A DNA stretch of 64,000 bases, taken from Snuella sedimenti. Its GTDB lineage: Bacteria; Bacteroidota; Bacteroidia; Flavobacteriales; Flavobacteriaceae. The stretch spans positions 62,001 to 126,000 of the forward strand of contig NZ_JAELVQ010000001.1 in the NCBI RefSeq assembly GCF_016428595.1, given 5' to 3'. Below, piece after piece: positions 19,824 through 28,335 of this stretch. The position numbers and the translations under genes were made by a program. Each line of letters starts with the position of its first letter. Positions within the stretch are counted from its first letter, which is position 1. The notes beneath the pieces are model-generated. The model saw only the letters and a program-made list of their open reading frames with translations. It ran no database searches and was not told the origin of the DNA.

Positions 19824-19882
19824 GGCCTCTTTAAAACCGTTATCTTAAAAAGCATATTCTCAATCTTACATTAATACTAACA

Positions 19883-20644
19883 ATGAAGATCATCGATTTA
19901 TCAAAACCCATACAATACAACAAAACCGACCCTTGGTTTATGAAAGTAAAAATAAAACATAAACCCCACCGCAAAGCAAAGTGGCTAATACGTGTTTTGG
20001 GCTTACCCTTTAAACTATTCCCAAAAGGTTTTGTAGGTTGGGCCGATGACACCATTCAAAAAATGGGCGTTCATGCTACCACACATATAGACGCCCCCTG
20101 GCACTATGCCCCAACCTGTAACGGCAAAAAAGCCAAGACCATTGACGAAGTTCCGTTAGACTGGTGCTTTGGCGACGGTATCGTGATAGATATGACCCAT
20201 AAAGCCGATTTCGACCCGATTACTGTATCGGACATCACACAATTTTTGGAAACAAACAAACTAAGTATACAGCCTGGCATGATCGTACTCATTAAAACCG
20301 GAAGGGATGCATTTAACGGAACCAAAGACTTCCACAAAATAGGCACAGGTATGAGTGCAGAGGCCACAGAATGGCTTATCGACCAAGGCATTAAAGTGAT
20401 GGGTATCGATGCTTGGGGTTGGGACCTTCCACTCCCTTATATGATGAAAAAAGCCAAGGAAACGGGCAATTCCGAATTATTTTGGGAAGCACACTTAGTG
20501 GGCAAGAACAAAGAATACTGCCATATGGAACAACTTGTTAACTTGGATGCCCTCCCCTATACTGGCTTTAAAATAGCCGTCTTCCCTCTTAAAATAGTAG
20601 GAGCCTCGGCCGCACCAGCCAGAGTAGTAGCAATGATGGAATAA
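19883..20644 (+). CDS. Cyclase / kynurenine-formamidase-like metal hydrolase
   Basis: 253 residues, cytoplasmic. The family metal-binding motif HxxxHxDxPxH is present as HATTHIDAPWH near residue 64, with later GVKVMGIDAWGWD-type and HMEQLVNLDALP segments typical of PF04199 (cyclase). Relatives open N-formylkynurenine or cyclic amides or lactones using Mn2+/Zn2+. The exact substrate cannot be read from the sequence; nothing next to it points to tryptophan catabolism. Confidence 0.85.
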   Translation: MKIIDLSKPIQYNKTDPWFMKVKIKHKPHRKAKWLIRVLGLPFKLFPKGFVGWADDTIQKMGVHATTHIDAPWHYAPTCNGKKAKTIDEVPLDWCFGDGIVIDMTHKADFDPITVSDITQFLETNKLSIQPGMIVLIKTGRDAFNGTKDFHKIGTGMSAEATEWLIDQGIKVMGIDAWGWDLPLPYMMKKAKETGNSELFWEAHLVGKNKEYCHMEQLVNLDALPYTGFKIAVFPLKIVGASAAPARVVAMME

Positions 20645-20841
20645 TGTAAATAACCTATAAATTCTCTTGCCCGCCTGTAGAAAGGCAGGTAAAAACTACC
20701 CTGGGTTCAATTTTTACTGTACTTAATATCAATTATTAAAAACTCCATTTAGAATTAGGCTACCATCTACAAACATAGGATGACAAACCACTGCTATTAT
20801 AAATTTTTAATTTCTTAAAACCCTCTATTTTAAACTCAATA

Positions 20842-21957
20842 CTAGAGTACATTTGCTTTATTTAATTCCACATTCAAAACTGCATCGATAAATCCGAAAA
20901 AATCATATAAAATATCACAATAAACAGAAGGGTTATCAAAAGAACGCCCATCAAACCTGTGCGGTAGATACCCTCCTCCACAAGAATCATAATATTCACA
21001 ATTCAAACATTTCTCACAAGGTTTTTGAATAGCCTTTAGCCCATAATATTCTGAATGCTCCCCTAATTCAGAGTTGTTTAAATTCAGTTGATCTCCGGTA
21101 ATATCAGACTCACAAATCCTTAAAACATCATGACAACCAATAGTGCCATCAGACTCCACCACACACATCTTGCTCAAATCACCTCCAATAGCATCCAATC
21201 CAGATTTTTTCCCTACACGCGTTTTAATAACCTCTTCAAAGTATCTTATTCTAATTTCTGGGTTGCCCAAATTAACCCAATAAGAAAATGAGTCTTTCAA
21301 AAAATTGCTAATTGCAATTTTTTGCTCTTCATTTTTAAAAGGCGGATTTACATAATTACCATCAGGCAGTAAATAGTCAAAGTTTTTAAATCCTAGATTT
21401 AAGAACCATTGCGTTATTTCCTTTCCATTTGTTTTAGAGTTTATCACCGATAGAATCCCTGAAAACAAGGTATCGAAAACCTGCTTATTTTCATTTTGTA
21501 AAAGAGTTAATTTTTTTAAGACTTGCATGGTAGTACCTTGACCTTTAAAATCTACCCTAACCTCGTCTGCATACTTTGGCGGGCCATCCAAACTAACAGA
21601 AAAAGGTATTCTATATTTATCAAAAATGCTTAACCATTCCGAGTCCAACAAAAGTCCATTTGTTTGAATAATAAAATCTAATTTAACCGGAAAGGAATTT
21701 TGAATTAGTGTATCTAAAATTTTACAAAACTTTTTTTTATTCATTAAAAGCGGTTCTCCTCCATGCAATTCAATAGTTATACTTTTCATTGCATTTTTAA
21801 TACCATAACTTTTAATTTTTGAACCAAGTTTACTTGATACCTCGATAGACGCATATTTAGGGCGGCTTTTCCAAGAAGAGTCGCCCATATTATAAACGTA
21901 ACAATACGTACAATCTATATTGCAGCGTTGGGCTATTTTATATATAATTAAATCCAA
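20842..21957 (-). CDS. FxsB-like radical SAM/SPASM peptide maturase
   Basis: 371 residues. The radical SAM cluster motif CNIDCTYC (C12, C16, C19) is followed by YVYNMGDSSWKSRP, characteristic of the FxsB/cyclophane-forming branch. The C-terminal SPASM domain has CVVESDGTIGC, CEKCLNC and the CGGG/NPSVYC block that holds auxiliary 4Fe-4S clusters. Such enzymes cross-link side chains in ribosomal peptides (three-residue cyclophanes). The only start seen is TTG at 21957, 2 nt after the precursor-like gene, suggesting translational coupling. No transporter or peptidase lies next to it. Assignment to peptide maturation is strong; the exact bond is inferred. Confidence 0.87.
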   Translation of the reverse strand: MDLIIYKIAQRCNIDCTYCYVYNMGDSSWKSRPKYASIEVSSKLGSKIKSYGIKNAMKSITIELHGGEPLLMNKKKFCKILDTLIQNSFPVKLDFIIQTNGLLLDSEWLSIFDKYRIPFSVSLDGPPKYADEVRVDFKGQGTTMQVLKKLTLLQNENKQVFDTLFSGILSVINSKTNGKEITQWFLNLGFKNFDYLLPDGNYVNPPFKNEEQKIAISNFLKDSFSYWVNLGNPEIRIRYFEEVIKTRVGKKSGLDAIGGDLSKMCVVESDGTIGCHDVLRICESDITGDQLNLNNSELGEHSEYYGLKAIQKPCEKCLNCEYYDSCGGGYLPHRFDGRSFDNPSVYCDILYDFFGFIDAVLNVELNKANVL

Positions 21958-21959
21958 TA

Positions 21960-22307
21960 TTATTCTATTGAGTCAATTGAGTTTTTCAATTCTTCTAGAT
22001 TATTTAATCTATCAAGATTGATATCCTCCAACTTAACTCTTGGATCAAAACCTGGAAGCGGCGACCCTCCTCCTCCGTTAGTAATTGGAATTGACATGTC
22101 TCCAGGACTGATATGGCCATCGACATCTATTTTTCCTTTTATATGACTTGTTTTATCATGTGAGGCTTTAATATGCCAACTGGTTAAGTCTCCTGGACTG
22201 ATCGCATCCTCTAGTACACTTTTGAGCAAGTCATTTTTCATTCCATCTAGTTGCTCTTGAGTCAAGTTTCCTGTATCAAATTCTACTACTACTCTTTGTT
22301 TTGCCAT
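21960..22307 (-). CDS. Candidate RiPP precursor for the adjacent radical SAM enzyme
   Basis: 115 residues, no known domain. It directly precedes the maturase by 2 nt. Residues 1-35 look like a helical leader. The central region has an ISPGD pentapeptide twice (36-40 and 66-70) and, between them, three His-x-Lys triads at five-residue spacing (H45-K47, H50-K52, H55-K57), the first preceded by Trp44. Aromatic-x-x triads of this kind are the substrates of cyclophane-forming enzymes. A glycine-rich hinge (78-81) follows, then SPLPGFDPR and an acidic helical tail. The length is large for a precursor, so a carrier or partner role is an alternative. Confidence 0.6.
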   Translation of the reverse strand: MAKQRVVVEFDTGNLTQEQLDGMKNDLLKSVLEDAISPGDLTSWHIKASHDKTSHIKGKIDVDGHISPGDMSIPITNGGGGSPLPGFDPRVKLEDINLDRLNNLEELKNSIDSIE

Positions 22308-22619
22308 TTTTATTCTTGTTTTAGTTTATACTTGTTTAATATTCTTTAGTTATTAACAAATGGTTTTACTTCACGAAAGGTCAATTACTGTTTTTCGGAT
22401 CAGGAAACCAAGATAACAATTTAGAGAGTTTATCTGACATAAAAACAAGAAGATTCATAAAAAATAATTCAAATATAAACTGTACAATTAACAATTGAGC
22501 ATTCCCTTTGGTGCTCTACATTCGAAGAAGAAAAATTTTCACTAACATACTCAAGTCTATAAAATACACTTAAGAAACTGAAAACAAACAATTAAAGAAC
22601 AGAAAGAAAGCATACTTCT
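22308..22619. other. Non-coding AT-rich spacer upstream of the RiPP locus
   Basis: No gene is seen on either strand. I found no exact TAnnTTTG box oriented toward the precursor gene, so its promoter remains unlocated. Confidence 0.4.
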
Positions 22620-22850
22620 TTATACATTTTCATTGTTTTGAGAGCCTTTAAGCTTACGTTCCTCCCGTATGTCACCTATATGATAATAGGAAACAATTGC
22701 TTCAATTTGATGGTTCTTTATATAATACCATTCACTTACATCAAGACTAAAATCTTGTCCTTGTCTGGCTGTATACCGTACACAAGCTTTGTTTGCTTCA
22801 TAAATACCATCTTGGACCTCAAAAGCATAGCCCAAAAACTTATCTTTATT
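22620..22850 (-). pseudogene. Truncated NTF2/SnoaL-like gene (3' part)
   Basis: The frame encodes about 76 residues (ENKDKFLGYAFEVQDG... to ...GSQNNENV) with the look of the C-terminal half of a SnoaL/NTF2-like domain (VSEWYYIKNHQIEAIVSYY). It has no plausible ATG start: reading upstream it runs straight into the 153-bp repeat at 22851 and meets a TAA. The first half of the gene appears to have been replaced by the repeat, so this is probably a dead fragment rather than a small gene. Confidence 0.65.
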
Positions 22851-23003
22851 TTCACACGTTTAAATTTTAGTAATTAATTGATTTTATTGTAATTATAAAA
22901 TTAAGAACGTGTGCAACCACTCCCTACACTCGTTCTCTCATTAAAAATTTTAAACATTTCCTTTTGTGAAATAATTTTTAAAATTTCTTAATGTTCGTTT
23001 CAT
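22851..23003. repeat. 153-bp direct repeat, copy 1
   Basis: This is nearly identical (about three differences) to 25112-25264, same orientation. It contains short inverted arms CACACGTT / AACGTGTG and a second AT-rich pair (AAAATTTTAAA / TTTTAAAATTT). It truncates the NTF2-like gene on its left. A MITE-like or recombination-derived element is possible. Confidence 0.85.
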
Positions 23004-23053
23004 ATTGCATTAAAATACCTAATAAAACTTCCTATTTAGCTCATTGTCCTTTG

Positions 23054-24475
23054 TTATATGTCTCTAGTCAGTTTATTTATCAGACCCCGAAATATCAAAC
23101 CGTGGAAAGGATATACAGCATACCAGTATAATCTTCCCGCCAAGCCCAAAGGTCTGAAGGTAGCTGTCTGAATTAATTCGTTATGCTCTACCCTAAATTC
23201 TAACCAAGCCTCGCCCGGCAATTTCATTTCCGCAAACAACAACAGCCTTCCCTCTTGCTTATCGGCATAGATAACCCGCCAAAAATCCAATGCATCACCT
23301 ACCGAAATTGCGTGTTGGTTGGTACGCCCTCTCCGGAGTCCCACACCTCCAAACAACTTATCCAAAAAGCCTCTACACCGCCAGAGTGCATTTCCATAAT
23401 ACCAACCGGTATCTCCTCCCAGAGCCCATATTTTTTCAATAGTTGATTCGCGATCATCAAAAGTCTTTGTTCGTTGATCCTTAAAACAACCAAAAGAGGG
23501 CACCTTAATAAACTCGGAAATATTTATTTGCAACCCACTACTGGCATACGAATCTTTCCAACTGGAGGCGATCTCATTATTCTCAATTTTATCGAAAGCA
23601 TTAAGCAGAGCCTGGCGATACGATATCGGATTTATGCCGAGTATTTTATTAATATCATCATTACGACATACCACTTCTACCTTCATACTATCCACGAGCG
23701 ACCTGGCCAGTTTATACGAAGTCGAGGTTACAAAATAGAGCCAATAAGACGACAATCTGGGTGTCATGACCGGTACGATCCATATTTTACGCTTTAAATG
23801 CCTCACTGCTGCCAGCTCGAGCAGCATATCCTTATATGAAAGCACATCATTACAGCCAATATCAAAATTTTTATCATAGGTCTTTTCATTTTTAATAACA
23901 GCTATTAAAAATCGCAGCACATCGGCTACTCCAATGGGTTGGCACTTTGTTTGCAACCACTTAGGAGCGACCATAACCGGCAACTTTTCCACCAGATCCC
24001 TCATGATTTCAAAAGAGGCACTTCCGGAACCAATAATGATCCCAGCCCGCAGACAGGTCAAGCTATAAGCCCCTTTTTCAAGTTCCTCTTCAACAGTTTT
24101 TCTGGACAGCAAATGCTTGGATAAATTTGATTCGTTAACAATGCCACTCAAATAAACAACCTGCTTAACTGCTGTTTGCGACAATCTATTTCGAAAATTG
24201 ACAGCAGACATATGCTCCAATGACCTATAATCGTTCGACGACGCCATGGAATGAATCAAGTAATAAGCAACATCAATATCGTCTGGAATCTTCGTCAAAG
24301 AAGGGGCATCCAGCATATCCACCTCAATAACCGTAATGTTTTTTTGAAGTGACTGGGGTGGATTGAACCTTGAGCTATCCCTAACACAGCATACCACATG
24401 ATGCCCCTTACTCACCAACAAAGGGAGCATCCGCTTACCTATATACCCTGTAGCACCGGTTAGAAGTATTCTCAT
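23054..24475 (-). CDS. SDR-family NAD(P)-binding oxidoreductase with DUF2867
   Basis: 473 residues from the ATG giving MRILLTGATGYIGKRM (a start four codons upstream is possible). Residues 1-280 are an extended atypical SDR domain with the GATGYIG dinucleotide-binding loop and the partner region AYYLIHSMAS and VVYLSGIV. The C-terminal ~170 residues match DUF2867 (GGDTGWYYGNALWRCRGFLDKLFGGVGLRRGR; ATFRPLGLAGRLYWYAVYPFH). The substrate is unknown. The gene and its lipoprotein neighbour are bracketed by the 153-bp direct repeats, so homologous recombination could delete the pair. Confidence 0.88.
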   Translation of the reverse strand: MRILLTGATGYIGKRMLPLLVSKGHHVVCCVRDSSRFNPPQSLQKNITVIEVDMLDAPSLTKIPDDIDVAYYLIHSMASSNDYRSLEHMSAVNFRNRLSQTAVKQVVYLSGIVNESNLSKHLLSRKTVEEELEKGAYSLTCLRAGIIIGSGSASFEIMRDLVEKLPVMVAPKWLQTKCQPIGVADVLRFLIAVIKNEKTYDKNFDIGCNDVLSYKDMLLELAAVRHLKRKIWIVPVMTPRLSSYWLYFVTSTSYKLARSLVDSMKVEVVCRNDDINKILGINPISYRQALLNAFDKIENNEIASSWKDSYASSGLQINISEFIKVPSFGCFKDQRTKTFDDRESTIEKIWALGGDTGWYYGNALWRCRGFLDKLFGGVGLRRGRTNQHAISVGDALDFWRVIYADKQEGRLLLFAEMKLPGEAWLEFRVEHNELIQTATFRPLGLAGRLYWYAVYPFHGLIFRGLINKLTRDI

Positions 24476-24546
24476 GTATTTAAACATTATTACATTGCAT
24501 TCCTAAAATTAGCAAGAAGCAACGGTTCTTTTTTGGCAACCAGCAT

Positions 24547-25116
24547 TTATTTCTCTCGCTTAAATTGCCTGTTTTTATACAACTCAATTGCATTTAAGTA
24601 ATCCATAGCACCTTTAGCGCTTAAATCATGAACAAACCCATCCAATTCGGGATGATTAAACTTAATCCAAGCAACTAGAGAGTCCCTTTCTTTCTGCCAT
24701 ATTTGCCAATCGGCATCCATACAATCTAAATTTTCAATCTTAGTTATTTTCCCTGATTTAAAATGAAATCTATGCTCACAGGTTAAAGGATTATTTTTTA
24801 AAAATTCAAACCTTAAAGATTTTACCGAGACCGCCGCAACAATGTGTTCATCCCTATTTTCTAATGAAACTAATTTATAAACGGGCTTAAAGACAGAATC
24901 CCATTTAAATTGCCGATAGAAGGTTTCGGGCGTGAATACCATGGTGTAATCGCCTTCGATAATTGTAAGGGTATCGGATATAACTGCGCTTATCTGCTTA
25001 TAATCTCCTTTTTTAAAACCCTTGTAGTATGTTGCTACGTGTTCTGCCTCCGTACTTTTTCTTTCAGTACAACTGGTAGTTAATATTAAAACGAATAGAA
25101 ATAAAATTTTATTCAC
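24547..25116 (-). CDS. Small lipoprotein, NTF2-like
   Basis: 189 residues, using a GTG start at 25116 that lies inside the 153-bp repeat. The N-terminus is a lipoprotein signal (LFLFVLILTTSC), then a conserved-looking globular region (HVATYYKGFKKGDYKQI; EGDYTMVFTPETFYRQFKWDS) suggesting an NTF2-like cone fold. Periplasm-facing membrane anchoring is inferred from the lipobox. It is followed by the SDR gene 71 nt downstream on the same strand. The function is unknown. Confidence 0.75.
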   Translation of the reverse strand: MNKILFLFVLILTTSCTERKSTEAEHVATYYKGFKKGDYKQISAVISDTLTIIEGDYTMVFTPETFYRQFKWDSVFKPVYKLVSLENRDEHIVAAVSVKSLRFEFLKNNPLTCEHRFHFKSGKITKIENLDCMDADWQIWQKERDSLVAWIKFNHPELDGFVHDLSAKGAMDYLNAIELYKNRQFKREK

Positions 25117-25264
25117 ACGTTTAAATTTTAGTAATTAATTGATTTTATTGTAATTATAAAATTAAGAACGTGTGCAACCACTCCCTACACTCGTTCTTTC
25201 ATTAAAAATTTTAAACATTTCCTTTTGTGAAGTAATTTTTAAAATTTCTTAATGCTCGTTTCAT
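25112..25264. repeat. 153-bp direct repeat, copy 2
   Basis: It pairs with 22851-23003. In this copy the left edge supplies the GTG start and leader region of the lipoprotein gene, so copy 2 is the likely original context and copy 1 the duplicated one. Confidence 0.85.
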
Positions 25265-25480
25265 GCCATTATTTCTATGTGTATTTTACACAAATGTTTG
25301 AAAACTAACTAGAAAACACAATTAGCAACACATGGTTTCTCTCAAATATAGTGCTTTTTGTTTTGCATATCTAATAACTTTCTAAACACCGTGGCCTACC
25401 CATAAAAATCTTAAAAATCAAGGTGTAAGCCCTAATAATCAGTTTGAATTTACATTGTAACAACTATTGAAAAATAACAA

Positions 25481-25548
25481 ACGCCCTTAAAACGGGCGTC
25501 TTTATGTTATGTTTTTTAAAAATTATAGGCTTGTGCAACGGCTACTGG
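25481..25548. mobile_element. Solo IS-end or compact attC-like remnant with terminator hairpin
   Basis: It has a hairpin ACGCCC / GGGCGT (25481-25499), then GGCTTGTGCAACGGCTAC near 25530-25547. The same arrangement (hairpin, A/T stretch, GGCTTGTGCAACGGCTAC) follows the IS1182-like transposase remnant at 26797-26862. Both end in a CAACGTT sequence, so this is read as a second, transposase-less end of a related element. Confidence 0.45.
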
Positions 25549-25558
25549 TTGGACAACG

Positions 25559-25874
25559 TTATTTTTTATTTTCCAATATTTTCAAAAGCTTTTTAGGGTC
25601 TTGTCGATTATCCCAAAAAGCTGTAATGATAACTTCTTTGTCTGTAACTTTATAATAGATGCTAAAGTTTCTCAATGAAGCAACTCGCGTATCTTTAAAG
25701 TCGGTTGCTTTGTAAATCAATGGTTTATTGGCAATTTGTTTTGTCCTTTCCGAAACCAGTTTCACAAGTTTTTTTGAATAGGTATTTGATTTATTTCTTT
25801 TTACCCAATATTCTAAAAATTCCCACAAATTGGATGTCGGCAGTTCTAGTCCAAATTACATCGCGTTTAGCCAT
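25559..25874 (-). pseudogene. ParE/RelE-type toxin, apparently frameshifted
   Basis: The toxin should start at the ATG at 25874, overlapping the antitoxin end by about 19 nt, and reads MAKRDVIWTRTADIQFVGI before losing frame. The rest, EYWVKRNKSNTYSKK onward to DNRQDPKKLLKILENKK, is intact in another frame. The switch is at a five-base homopolymer (25825-25829; A5 on the plus strand) where four bases would restore one continuous 104-residue ParE-like ribonuclease/gyrase-toxin frame. It could be a true null mutation, a sequencing error or slippage. The second part alone lacks an ATG. Confidence 0.8.
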
Positions 25875-26098
25875 TCCAGATTTCTTTTGTCCATAGCCTC
25901 TTGAGAAATCAGTTTTCCGCTTTTGATATCCAGTTCGCTCATCTCCAACATTATTTTCTGCTCTTTGGACAGTTCAATGATTTCTGATTCGGAAGAACTC
26001 GATGAGATTAGTTTGTCAAGAGCGACCAAAAAATCTTTATTCTTAATGGATAGTATTTTGTCAATCAATCCGTTTCGTATATTATCTATTGTTGCCAT
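25856..26098 (-). CDS. Antitoxin of ParE/RelE-type module
   Basis: 80 residues, mainly helical (IDNIRNGLIDKILSIKNKDFLVALDKLI), with an acidic serine-rich linker and a C-terminal EWLNAM. This is the usual form of the small antitoxin paired with this Bacteroidota ParE-like toxin. It precedes and overlaps the toxin gene, the standard order. It probably binds the toxin and represses the pair's promoter; neither is shown by the sequence alone. The frame is intact although the toxin's is not. Confidence 0.78.
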   Translation of the reverse strand: MATIDNIRNGLIDKILSIKNKDFLVALDKLISSSSSESEIIELSKEQKIMLEMSELDIKSGKLISQEAMDKRNLEWLNAM

Positions 26099-26164
26099 TT
26101 TTACTTAAATTTAAGTTCTAAATATCCGAAAAATTGCTCGCTTTTCCTAATGTTGCCCTACAGG

Positions 26165-26270
26165 AGTCTGCGCAATAACTAAATTCCCCCCCTGAGAATC
26201 CCGTATTTGATTTTTTTCTCAGATCCCCCTCCGAATATTCTAATATTCAAAATAGGTTTTTGCGCAGTCT
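26165..26270. mobile_element. ~106-bp inverted-repeat element (MITE-like)
   Basis: Ends AGTCTGCGCAATAA (26165-26178) and the near complement TTTTTGCGCAGTCT (26257-26270) match at about 12 of 14 positions. The interior has no coding capacity. It is likely a MITE or two abutting IS ends, lying between the antitoxin promoter and the IS1182-like remnant. Confidence 0.45.
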
Positions 26271-26301
26271 AACGGTCTCGTGTCCCAGAACACAATTTCT
26301 A

Positions 26302-26796
26302 TCGTCGTTTAAAAAGGTTTTTTACGAAACCAAGAACCATACAAAAAAGAAGGAATATAGAGCTTCCAAGAAAGTTTGTATTGACTGCCCGATACGCAGT
26401 GAGTGCCTGGGCAAGAGCGCACAAGAAAAGAAGTTTACCGTAACGTATTACCGGACCTAGTACGAGCGTAACATCGCCCGGGTAAACAGTCCACAGGGAC
26501 GCTATATGAAAGCCAAACGGCAAAGCACGGTAGAACCCGTTATTGGCCCCTTAACACAGTTTATGGGCTTAAGAAAAGTCAATACTATTGGTATTAAACA
26601 GGCCAATAAGTGCATGCAGCTATCGGCCATAGCCTATAATATAAAGAAGTACCTGAAATTTATAGAAAAGCACACCAAAAGTGGGGCGACAAGCCTGTCC
26701 AATGTTCGTTTTGCTTATAAAGCTACCCTACAATACATTTTACGTCTTTTTAAGCCTCATAATTTTAGGGTGCAAGCAATTTACACGGCAAAATAA
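26302..26796 (+). pseudogene. IS1182-like transposase, C-terminal remnant with in-frame stop
   Basis: The frame carries the cysteine-containing VCIDCPIRSECLG segment and then QGRYMKAKRQSTVEPVIG, FMGLRKVNTIGIKQANKCMQL and AIAYNIKKYLKF, which fit the C-terminal part of IS1182-family transposases. A TAG at 26458-26460 interrupts it; a GAG codon there would give continuous reading. The N-terminal DDE part is missing, so the element cannot move by itself. A hairpin with AAGCCCTT arms (26797-26814) follows directly. Confidence 0.85.
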
Positions 26797-26868
26797 AAGC
26801 CCTTAAAAGGGCTTATTTGTATCTTGCTTGTAGAAAATTAAGGGCTTGTGCAACGGCTACCATTGTTG
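26797..26868. mobile_element. IS right end: hairpin plus GGCTTGTGCAACGGCTAC terminus
   Basis: AAGCCCTT / AAGGGCTT hairpin at 26797-26814, then GGCTTGTGCAACGGCTAC at about 26845-26862, shared with 25530-25547. The following CATTGTTGTGCAACG may be part of a compact attC-like site, and the C-terminus of the next minus-strand gene reads into it. Confidence 0.5.
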
Positions 26869-27434
26869 TGCAACGTTTTATTAGTTTTTTTATCCAATTT
26901 ATTCAAAATCAGTATTAAACCTAGAGCAAAAAGGGTACATCCCTTAGCTGCGTAAATTCTTTCATCCCACAAAAAATGTCCAAGTCCGGTAAAAACTGCT
27001 CCACTTATTGTTAAAATACTACCAATCATATTGGATTTAAAAAAATTAAGCGCATGAATTGAAAGACCTAGAAACAATAAAGATGGGCCAACGTAGACAA
27101 ATGGAAATGCTATCGAAGGTGTACTTGCCAATTGATTAAAAAAATTACCCCTGCCTTCAACATCATTTCCGAAACTCCATGAAATAAAATCAATTGTATT
27201 CAAACCAATATGTCCAATTACACCTAGAGTTGTTAGAAAAGATGCAATTATTCCGATTTTATTTTTTGGGAATATAAAATTGAAAAAAATCAGTAATACT
27301 GCTCCAATTAAATTCAGCCAATGTGCATAATCGATTGGTTTCTGTGAATAGGCAAATTCAGATCCTTTAGTGAAAAGCCAAGCACTAATCACAAAAAGCA
27401 AAAGTCCAATAGTGCATTTAGTTTTTAATTTCAT
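26838..27434 (-). CDS. Small integral membrane protein, cassette-like
   Basis: 198 residues with about six hydrophobic helices; I do not recognise the family. The last residues (TLHNN, then GSRCTSP) come from the attC-like/IS-end sequence: the gene originally probably ended near HNN, as the cassette gene at 30262 does, and insertion next to it extended the frame. The ATG is preceded 15 nt upstream by attC-like site A. It is the left-most gene of the cassette array. Confidence 0.65.
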   Translation of the reverse strand: MKLKTKCTIGLLLFVISAWLFTKGSEFAYSQKPIDYAHWLNLIGAVLLIFFNFIFPKNKIGIIASFLTTLGVIGHIGLNTIDFISWSFGNDVEGRGNFFNQLASTPSIAFPFVYVGPSLLFLGLSIHALNFFKSNMIGSILTISGAVFTGLGHFLWDERIYAAKGCTLFALGLILILNKLDKKTNKTLHNNGSRCTSP

Positions 27435-27448
27435 TGTTCATTCAAATG

Positions 27449-27584
27449 TTGCACAACGGTTTGGCTATGATTTCGGCGTGGAATCGTCCGCAGGACTATT
27501 CCGCATAGAAATCAAGCTAATTTAATGTTTTTACTTTCAGTTTTCGCACTGTCGCCACGCTGAATTATAGCCGTTGTTATGCAC
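27449..27584 (-). repeat. attC-like palindrome A
   Basis: A 136-bp imperfect palindrome between two minus-strand genes. The left arm CACAACGGTTTGGCTATG...GGCGTGG pairs with the right arm CCACGC...ATAGCCGTTGTTATGC. Its core-like ends are GCATAAC and GTTGTGC on the minus strand, and a few bases next to CCGTTGTGC are unpaired on one arm only, as extrahelical bases are in integron attC sites. Confidence 0.65.
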
Positions 27585-27598
27585 TGGCTTTAATTATT

Positions 27599-28246
27599 TT
27601 AATCCTCCTTTTCTATTTGTTTGGTTACGTTTAACCCAATTATAAAATAATGTGGCATCATATCGAAAGCTTGATTAGAATAATCAGTGGCTAATTCCTT
27701 TTCCATGCAGAATCTTAACAGAACATCTCCATTTTTTGAAGGGGATTCCCAAAATGAACCTATCAAAAACAAAGGGTTCTTTCCTTCTTGTAAAGTTGTG
27801 TTTTCTATTTTGAACGGTATTGATGCATGTTTATTTGAGTAAATGGAATCAATTTCCAGCTTATAGTCGTCAATGCCAAAATCTCCCATTCTAATATTTA
27901 ATAAAAAATCATTGTCATTTTCTGTAATTATAAATCTAGCCCCGTCGAATGGCTTAAATATTCTTTCTCCATTTTTTATTGAGTGATATGGGGATGATGT
28001 ACACCAAATTACTTTTTCATTCATCAATTCTTTGTCAGCGTACTCTTCTAGAAATAGACAAACTTTGTATTTTAAGCTATCCGGTGGATAAAGGCCAAAT
28101 TTTAAAACGTTGATTTTTAAAGATTTTAATACAGCATTCATGTCTTCGATTGTAATGTTAGGATTTGAGTAATCAACATCAAATTTCTGGGCTTGAGAAG
28201 AACATATAGACACAAAAAATATCCAAATTAGTATAATTCTTTTCAT
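27599..28246 (-). CDS. Secreted hypothetical protein, cassette-like
   Basis: 215 residues from the ATG that starts MKRIILIWIFFVSICSSQAQ, a clear signal peptide; an ATG ten codons upstream would spoil it. The mature part has NITIEDMNAVLKSLKINVLKFGLYPPDSLKYKVCLFLEEY and GDFGIDDYKLEIDS. It may match DUF5041, but I am not certain. A periplasmic or exported globular protein is inferred. Its stop is 15 nt from attC-like site A, as in an integron cassette. Confidence 0.65.
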   Translation of the reverse strand: MKRIILIWIFFVSICSSQAQKFDVDYSNPNITIEDMNAVLKSLKINVLKFGLYPPDSLKYKVCLFLEEYADKELMNEKVIWCTSSPYHSIKNGERIFKPFDGARFIITENDNDFLLNIRMGDFGIDDYKLEIDSIYSNKHASIPFKIENTTLQEGKNPLFLIGSFWESPSKNGDVLLRFCMEKELATDYSNQAFDMMPHYFIIGLNVTKQIEKED

Positions 28247-28335
28247 TATATTGTTTTTAAAATTATAATTTTCCATGTATAAAATTTAAGGTGTTAATTG
28301 TTTAATGCAGTAATATGTGGTTTGAGTTTGGTCAT

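Noticed and set aside
20650-20700. Terminator hairpin near the end of the cyclase gene (CCTG/CAGG)
   Set aside because: The stem is only about 4-5 bp and has no clear T-run.
26165-26270. A complete IS formed by the 14-bp inverted ends
   Set aside because: Only about 78 bp of non-coding DNA lies between the ends, and the neighbouring transposase remnant is outside them.
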